64,000 nucleotides of DNA from NCBI GenBank assembly GCA_947652115.1, contig OX393568.1:4617517-4681516 (forward strand). Direction: 5' to 3'. Positions 53,952-62,100 of the stretch are shown in pieces; position 1 is the stretch's first letter, and each line of letters starts with the position of its first letter. This DNA is from Blastomussa wellsi (Eukaryota; Cnidaria; Anthozoa; Scleractinia; Plerogyridae). Made by a program: the position numbers and the translations under genes. The notes beneath the pieces are model-generated. The model made no database searches. It was not told where the DNA came from and worked only from the letters and a program-made list of their open reading frames with translations.

Positions 53952-54290
53952 CAGGTGTAGTGGCTATAGTAGCTGTAGTAGGTGTAGTAGGTGTTGCAGC
54001 TGTAGTAGCTGTAGTAGGTGTAGTACCTGTAGCAGGTGTAGTAGCTGTAGTAGGTGTAGTGGGTGTAGTAGCTACTACAGCTACTAAAGTTACTACAGCT
54101 ACTACAGCTACTACACGTACTACACCTGCTACAGGTACTACACCTACTACAGCTACTACACCTACTACACCTAGTAGTAGCTGTAGTAGCTGTAGCAGGT
54201 GTAGTACAGCTACTACACCTGCTACAGGTACTACAGCTATTACACCTACTTCCCCAACTACAGCTGCTACACCCACTACAGCTACTATTC
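53952..54290. repeat. Palindromic GTAGTAGST minisatellite
   Basis: The left half is made of GTAGTAGGT/GTAGTAGCT 9-mers, the right half mostly of the reverse complements ACTACACCT/ACTACAGCT, with one return to GTAGTAGCT near 54175. The strands therefore fold on each other. The 3-base phase leaves both strands open, giving spurious 183- and 184-codon frames. Confidence 0.9.
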
Positions 54291-54541
54291 CCTTGGTATA
54301 TACACTTGGGAGATGTAGCAGCTCTCGTAAGGTATTACATGAATGGCTCGATACCCTGCGTGAAAACAATAAAACAAACAACAGGAACAATACCCCAAGC
54401 CCCTAAAAGGATAGCAACTGCTACCAGTAGAATTTCAAGCTTACGAGAGCTTCTACACTACCGATACAATTGGGTTAAACGAACTTAGCGTTAACGACAT
54501 TGGATTTTTCTTTTTTTGGAGGAGGAGGAGGGGGGGGCCTA

Positions 54542-54748
54542 ACTGTGGCCACCCAACAAACTTTTTTGACAAGTTATAATTAGCCAATCGGAGAGCACGA
54601 ATTTGTTTGAGCTGTCCCGCCTCCTATGAATTTTCAAAGCTGTTCTCACGAAACCTGTCATGCTTTTAACAAGGAGGCGGGACAAGTCAAACAAATTCGC
54701 GCTCTCTGATTGGCTAACTTGCCAAAAAGTTTGTTGGGTGGCCACAGT
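54542..54748. mobile_element. Inverted-repeat MITE with 4-bp duplication
   Basis: The ends ACTGTGGCCACCCAACAAAC and its inverse are flanked by CCTA on both sides (54538-54541, 54749-54752). Further arm similarity includes 'aggcgggaca' and 'caaacaaattcg'. It abuts, and apparently inserted into, the next element. Confidence 0.7.
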
Positions 54749-54966
54749 CCTAGTCAGCCCCCGCCATTTTCGATGCCATCGAAATTATGAAAATCGTACG
54801 GTGAAGTGTAGTGTTATTGTATTACTATAGGCTATGTTACTGGACGTGTTTAGACTACCTTCAGCAAGTTTCTCAGTGAAATCTTTCGTTTCGACAAGCT
54901 CCACGTAAAATATAATACTGGAATTGGATGACAATAACAAAGGTGTGGCTGACTGGGACTCTTTAA
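54749..54966. mobile_element. MITE of the 'CCTAGTCAGCC' family, second copy
   Basis: It starts 'cctagtcagcccccgccatt' and ends 'ggctgactgggactctttaa'. It is related, in inverted orientation, to 37603-37827 (shared 'aataacaaaggtgtggctga', 'tttcgatgccatcgaaa'-like core). The left terminus is disrupted by the neighbouring element. Confidence 0.65.
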
Positions 54967-55785
54967 AAGATGAAAGATAAAGATACCGGCCTTTGATCGG
55001 ATAGATGTGTGCATTAATGAATTAAAAGCAGTCACGTGGGATTCCTTGTTGTAAAACGTTATTAAATACTAAAGCGAGTAGCAAAGGTGGTAATAAGTTT
55101 TGAGGCAAAAAAGTGCAAAATATGGAGAATCCAAAACTATTGTGCTTTTGCAACCTCTTTATTTGGAACTTTTTTTATTGCTTTTTAAAACTCAACCTTC
55201 AGGATAAACAACCTCTCAGGTCTGACAAGTATGTAAACACAAAGGACAGCCACTCTGTGGATAGTGCAAAATACATTTTTAAACTTCAAAAATATAGCTA
55301 TTGTTGTTTGCGACTGAGAAATACATCAAATAAATATTCGCTTCACCTCCGTTATAATCTTTGTGGAAAATTACCTTGAGTAGGAGGCTATGGAAATATC
55401 TTTGAGTGAACTTATTATGCATTAAGAAATCCGGCATTAATTTAGTTGTATTTCGTGTTCTGTGACACCACCCGTCTGTCGCTTATCCACGAAAAACTGA
55501 AAGAAACAGAAATGTAAAAATTAATCTGCTTTCATAAAATTATCCTGTAATCCTTATATTCATTAATATTATTCAAGTGTACTTCCTTGGCGTTTTTATT
55601 CGATTCTGAAACGTGCTTATGACGCCTTCAATAACGTCTAACATAGAGTCATTTATAACCACTTAGGGTAGGAAATCTTCTATTTATCAACATTTCATCA
55701 CCCCCTTCGTCTTGTCCAAAACTTCAAGGCTGATACTAACAAAAAAATTGACTTTGCGAGGCATTAACATGACCGAAACCGATAA
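54967..55785. other. Convergent intergenic space between DDIAS and DDX11
   Basis: No exon is recognised. The DDX11 3' UTR probably enters from the right. Confidence 0.5.
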
Positions 55786-55830
55786 ACCGTAGACAGCTGT
55801 TTCGCCCTGACCAGGCCTCGTCAGCACGGT
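55786..55830 (-). ncRNA. Hammerhead ribozyme motif (type I layout), in DDX11 3' region
   Basis: Minus strand, 5' to 3': stem I strand ACCGUG (55830-55825); invariant core CUGACGA (55824-55818, fits CUGANGA); stem II region GGCC..GGGC (55817-55804) with one mismatch or bulge; GAAA (55803-55800); a minimal stem III of C-G plus loop AGCU (55799-55794); then UC completing the GUC cleavage site, with the cut predicted after 55792; then UACGGU (55791-55786), which pairs over six bases with the stem I strand. All core nucleotides are present. Tiny stem III type I hammerheads are known from metazoan retroelements and retrozymes. Activity is untested and the weak stem II lowers confidence. Confidence 0.55.
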
Positions 55831-55998
55831 GAACAGATTTTAAATAGAACGAACGCCAGCCCAAATAAAATGACCTCTTCACTTCATCAAGTTCCTTACT
55901 TTGAAATGACCTGCACACCGAATCACCCGTTGCCACTTCACGTGTCTCGGGGCTTCGGGGAGCAAGAAGACAAAGTGTCGCGTTTAAAGGACTGGGGA

Positions 55999-56186
55999 CT
56001 AGCCACGCCCCGCCCCTAGCCGACAGTTTACCTTGCGAATGGCGGCAAATGCTGATCCGAAGCGAGCCTGATGCTGGAGTCGGTTTGAAATCCAACCTGG
56101 TAAGCTTCTTTGTATTCTAGCAGAACCGTAGCGCTGATCCAGTAGCAAGATTGTCGCATAGTCTCCTCTGTGACGGATAGCACGAC
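55999..56186 (-). CDS. DDX11: DDX11 last recognisable exon (motif VI)
   Basis: It encodes [20 protein letters not shown], then [15 protein letters not shown] and SAFAAIRK. After Lys at 56032-56034 a GTAAAC donor could end the exon; without splicing, eleven more codons lead to TAG at 55999-56001. Confidence 0.85.
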
Positions 56187-59100
56187 CTTGAAAACAAAAC
56201 TTGAAATCTTAGCATTTGAGAGTTTTTAGATGGACTACTTAACGGAGCAGTGTCACGGTTGGACACGCGTGTTAGGACTCGCACATTCTGAGAAATTTTC
56301 CTGTTGTACGCCATCTTGGATTTCGCAAGTTACTTGAATGTTCAGCCAAATGCGCGCTCGCACATCTTCATATATAACGAGCTCTAAAATTCCCCAAATG
56401 TGCAATGTGCTGACCAATCACAGAAAACACGATGTTGATCTCGCTATTTATTCAACCAATCAGGAATAAAGACAAACCAGTCTACTGCCCTTTCGCGCGC
56501 TTGGCAACGATGCACGTTTCTGTTTCGTCTTCTGATTGGTTCACTGCGTTTCGTTATTTTCTCTGTGATTGGCCAGATGCCAGAAAGTATAATCCGGTCT
56601 TGCAGACCGAAGAAAACCGTTCTACATACAACAACAACAAGGCCGAAGTTAACCCGTGGACGTTTGTTATCGATGTCTATAGTTGTAATAGTTAACACCC
56701 TTTCGTCCACATGTGGCTTATATAAAAGGAGCTTTTCTCTCACCTATTGACTGATTTACAGCTTTCATGCAAAGATTTTCGTAATGTGTTTGCCCAGCTT
56801 TAGGCTGAAAGGAAAATATGAAAACAACAACAAGTCAATATGAACTGATGATACTTCCATATAAATTGTGATGTGGGATGACTTGTTCAAACGACAGGGT
56901 ACAACACTACTCGCACTGTTACCGTAGATTTTTCCGCCTTTCCACAATATTTCTCGGCAATGCTCCTTAGCAAGTAAATGTAATATAATGCAGCAAACAA
57001 AGAAAAGAAAAGAAACAAAAGAGGGAAGAAATCTTACCCCCAAAGTAGTATCAAGATAAGTCATTTTCTCCTTCAACTCTGGAGAGTAAATATTAGGATA
57101 AGGAAGTCCGACCATCACTACGCATCTAAGGTAGAAAGAGATTCGGTAATAAGCCATTTCCGAGCTCCCCTTTACCTCTATTTCAAAACGAGTCTAAGTG
57201 TGAAACCATTCATATGAAAATGAGTTTGCTTTGCATGACAGTGAACGTGCAGGTAAAACTCATTTTCATATGAATGGTTTCGCACTTAGACTCGTTTTGA
57301 CCTTGAGGCAAAAGGGAACTCGGAAATTGCCTATTGTCCAGTTAAGAGGATGAAGTGCCAGTTGATGACGCCTCTGAAACAGAATTGAGCCCACGGTGTT
57401 TGACACTGAAGTTGCTAAGCAACATGACGTATTTGCACCCGCGATTACTTACGGTGCATTCGCGAGCTCTCCCACTAGCCTTTGATTGGATAAAATAACT
57501 CGGAAACTGCTCGAGTACTTCAATGAAGATTTGCCAAAACTGGAACTTCCCCCCTCCCCCCGACTGTGTAAGTAGTAGTACATTTGGCAAATAAAATACA
57601 CTATGGCGAATTCTCATGGACTTAATGACACCTCCAACCCTCCCCACCCACCATTTCTTAATAACATGACGTAAACCGATGGTATTTGGCTGACGTCATA
57701 ACTCGTGGAGTGCTCGGAAATTCTCTTCGAACAGTTCAAGCCTTGCCCGGTATAGTCCGAGACTTTTCACCAGATGATATTTTGCTACTTCATTTACGTA
57801 CCTTCCGAGATCATCAGAAAAGTTGATTCCTTCACTCATCTTTCCTCCGACCACACAGAATAACACCGCTCCATTAGGAGACGAGGTGTTCGCTGCTACA
57901 GGTGGCTTCTGAAGAATATAAGGTAAACACTTATTTATGCAATTGGCTAAAACAATAGTTAAAAAACAGTCGGCCGGTTCACTAAGTAAAAACCATGTAC
58001 TTTATGGCTGACGTTTAAAGAAGTGCAGCGAGGTGAAGTGGCGTGACGTGAGGTGAGGTAAAGTGGCGTTACGTAAAGTGGCGCGATGTGAAGTGAGGTG
58101 ATGTGGCGTGACGTGAAGTGAAGTGAAGTGGCGTGACGTGAAGTGAAGTGAAGTGGCGTGACGTGAAGTGAAGTGGCGTGACGTGAAGTGAGGTGAAATG
58201 GCGTGACGTGAGGTGACATGAAGGAAGGGAAAAGTAAAGGAAAGAAAAGAGAAGAGAGAGTGAACGGAAAGGAAATGATTTTAAATTGAACGTTACTTGT
58301 TTTGTTTTTGCATTCTTTTAATTAAGCGTGATCGTAATACTTTCTGTTTTTCGCCAGGCTCTTTATTTTTATCTTTGTTTTTATTGTTCGCTACATCAAG
58401 TCTTTTACCAACGACACCACCATTATCAACATCTTCATCGTCGTCATCATCATTATTCGGTAGGTTAATTTCGTTCGGGACGTCGTCTGTACCTACCTTA
58501 ATACAGGCGGCATACGACGAAAGAACTTGATCAAGCTGGTTAGCTTTTCTTGGTTCTCTAAACACCTTCACACAAAAAAATAAAATGTTTAGAAACGCTA
58601 CTCAGCGACAAGTAAACACTGCGCGAAAAGCCAAATATTCGGGCCAGAATTCGCTGGAATACGACTCGGCACACGCCTCGTATACTGAAATTTTCCGACG
58701 TATTCTAGTACGCCTGATTCGAAATACACCTGGGATCTATTAGAATCCGGCCTGTTTTTCCGTATTCAAATTGAACACTCCAGGTGTGCATCACGTATTC
58801 AATGTTGAATACTCGTGAATACACCAGGGGCACTTCGCGTATTCAAATCGAAAACTCTTGAATACTCCAGGTGTACTTCACGTATAGCGTACGCCTTGAA
58901 TACTCTAGGATTCTATGGCATCACACTGACGTATTCGAGGCTAGAATACTCTAGAATATTTTTCATTTGGCGCAGTGAAAGGAGTTTACAAGTGAAGGCT
59001 GAGAAACAAATAACAAAACTAGAAAGTCGATACCTTTTTTCTGGCGTTCATTTTATCAAGAGTGCCAGTTGTTTGCCAGTGTTTGTAGACTTGCTGCTCA

Positions 59101-62100
59101 TAATCGTATGAAGAGAAAAAACAAACTACTCCTCCAGGAACTACAGCAAAAATGTTGATAAGTAAACGACCCAATTCTTCTTTCTGAAACATGTACACAA
59201 ATAAATAAATAAAAGTAATAAAAATATCTGAATTTATATTGATCAAATTAACAGCAAGATGTCACAATTTGCGATCATCATAAAATATGGTACCGTGTCC
59301 TACGAAAACACTAGAAAAAACGAAGAAATAACGCCTCCCCACCCCTACCCCCATAAAAAATAGAAAACAACACCAAATGGCATACTTTAATTTTACACCT
59401 TTTTTTCTTCCAAAGAGAGGGCTAAAGAAGAAAAAAAAAAACCTAAAAGTGGGGTAGGGGAGCAATTAAAATTAAAATTACAGCAAGGGAGGAAAAAAGT
59501 TAAAATTCTATTTGAAAAAGAGTTAATATTATTAGCGAACGAAGAAAAAAGTTAAAAATCGGAAAAATTAAAAACAAAGAAAGAGTTAAGAAGACAAGCA
59601 TATCGAGAGAAAATCGAACGAGGTTAAAAAAAAAAGGAAAAAAAAAACAGGGTCGAGTTCGACTATCTTGACCGGGCTGCGAACGACCGCCTATTCACAG
59701 ATGCTATCCCACTACTGTTTGACGCGGGAGCTTTTGCCTGCTGTGTTTCCACCCTGGGCCTGTGCGCTCCTCTTTAACCAACCTGGAGAACTCAGACTCC
59801 TCTGTGTGCACCATATTGACGCCAAACTTAGCGCGGACACCCGATCTACATAGGACAGCCGCCCCCAGTAATCCCGCCCTCAAGCCGTTCAACAACCCCA
59901 GCCTCCAAGTAGCCGGATCACAGGCGTGCGCCACTACGCCCGGCTGAGAAAAGTCAGATGAAATTTAGCTACTGATTTGTGGACTGCCTCGCTTTGGAGA
60001 AACGGAAGTGAAAACCGCCAGACAACTTCCCGTTCACATGAAACAAAAATGGCGGACGGAGGCGGACAAAAGTTGAAAAATTGTTTGCTGAATTTCCGTC
60101 GACTAATATCGCAAGTAGTAATAATTTGGAGTCATTCTTTTAAGAAAATACCGTGTTTAAATCATTTACACCTTTTAGTTGAAAGAGAATCAAAATAATT
60201 AGAAATTGGACGATAGGTTTAATATATAATGGCGGTCTTGTGCACGTGGCGCAAGAAAATACGAACTTGTCAGCCTTACCAATTGAGCGGAATTTCTGGA
60301 CTGGTAAGTGAAATCAAGCTCTTTACCCGAGGGTCCTCTATCCAATGCCACGGAAAGCAAATTTTCTGCTGGAATAACATGACCTGAAAAAGTCAACAAG
60401 GCGCAGGCCTATGAAACGATCAGGTACAAATTTAATGACAAAGGGAAACATACATGCAAGGAAAAGAACATTTGTTACCACAAGAAAAATCCACAATATT
60501 TTCACTAGGCAGTCCTGCACAAGTAAACAGCTGATCTTTAAAATCTGACATCTGAAATAAAGATTAGACTATAAAGTGAAACAGTTTTTAAAGTGAATTA
60601 GATTTTGTTTCATTGTCACTCAGTGTTGAGAGTGGAAGCTAAGAATCATAGCACTGGGCAGTCTTTGCACAACACAATAATTATTGTCTTGTCTGAAAAT
60701 ATAAAATAGGGCAAGTGTTGTAAAACTGAAACTAAAGTAATTTCCGAATTACTTTTGACACTCAACTTTAAACGGACCTATAGTCAATAGTAAAGCAAGG
60801 CTGAAGGGTGCTGCCTGTGTGTGTCAAACCAAAAAATTGAAAGAGATGAATTAAGGCAAAACATGTGATTGTGCATGGTGGGGAGGGGTAGGGGTTCGAG
60901 ACAGTGTATGACGCTTCTGGTCAAATAAGGTGGGACCCCAGATAATCTTCAACAAAACGTGGTCTTTTCCTAGATCTCCCAGTGGCAATACGGGCAATAG
61001 AAAGTGCAACTTCCTCATCTGGACCCCATTTTAGATCCCGTGAAGGACCTCCATCTGCCCCTATCCATCTTGGACCTCTTTCTGGTCCCTCCCTCCCTCC
61101 TTAGGGGGTTAGGATCAGTGTGGGTGGTCCAAATGGGGCATCAAGATTTGGAAATATAAAACAGAGTTATATATAACTTAAACAGGGCTGAATACAGCAT
61201 TTTATTTATGGTCATAATTATATCATAATTAATTTGTGATATTGCTGTTATCATACAGGTTGCATTGTTCCTCCAGCCACAATAACTGCCCTGGCTTCTT
61301 TAACAACACTTGTAAAATGCACAGCTGGGTTCAACAGTAAAAACTTCACGCTGGAACTACTGAGCCGATCTGTTCATGTTTAAAAGCACAGGACACAGTC
61401 AGTCAAGGACATGTTACGCAACATGTATTGAGGTATGTAATATGTAGCGAGTGATATCGCGCATACAGCAGACCCTGCCTTACAACCACAAAACCATCAA
61501 ACTACTTTTGAGAAAGGAAGGTACATATTAAAAGACCAATTTCTGCAAATAAATGATACAACATACAACAACCTAGGCCTAATGGTTATAATTAATGCAC
61601 AGGCCTCTGGATTGATATGGACTAGAAACATACGTGGCTGTGACAGCTGAGCTTGTTTGCTGCCTGCTGATTTCTATGGCCAGAGTCAGGTTTGCCGCCA
61701 GATTGTTTTGACACCCCTGGATTGAGTGACTTTGGTCAAGCCCGAGCATATATAGTCACTGTGGTAGCAGGTTCATTGTGTTTTGTCAAGACATTCCAAG
61801 TTTCACTGCCTCTTTCTGCCCAGGTGTATGAATGGGTACTGGCAAATGTTGGGGGAGGTGGGTCTAGCATTCCATCCAGGCGGGGGAGGGGACAGGGTAG
61901 GTATAGGACTACTCCAGCATTATTGTTAATATAATTTTTATGATACTGAAACCAGAGATCAGCACCAAGCCAAGACAGTCTATTGGTAATAAAAAAATGC
62001 AGACTTCACTATTTGAACAAGCATTTGAATGTCAATTTAAGCCTGCAAACCTATCACTGATGTGTACCATGGATCTTAGATGTGGAAAAGGTGATTTGAT

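Noticed and set aside
53836..54406. Long Val/Ala/Thr-rich open frames on both strands (183 and 184 codons)
   Set aside because: They are products of the GTAGTAG minisatellite, whose 9-base unit has no stop in these frames on either strand. There is no non-repeat coding evidence.
57959..58219. 86-codon His/Thr/Ser-rich frame on the minus strand
   Set aside because: It is produced by the GTGAAGTGGCGTGAC minisatellite inside a DDX11 intron.
59895..59944. Sequence that at first sight looks like a human Alu (AGGCGTGCGCCAC...GCCCGGCT), suggesting contamination
   Set aside because: The similarity extends over the whole 300 nt of SRP RNA, including the S domain that Alu elements lack, and differs from human at many positions. 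It is a native 7SL gene, the ancestor-type sequence of Alu.
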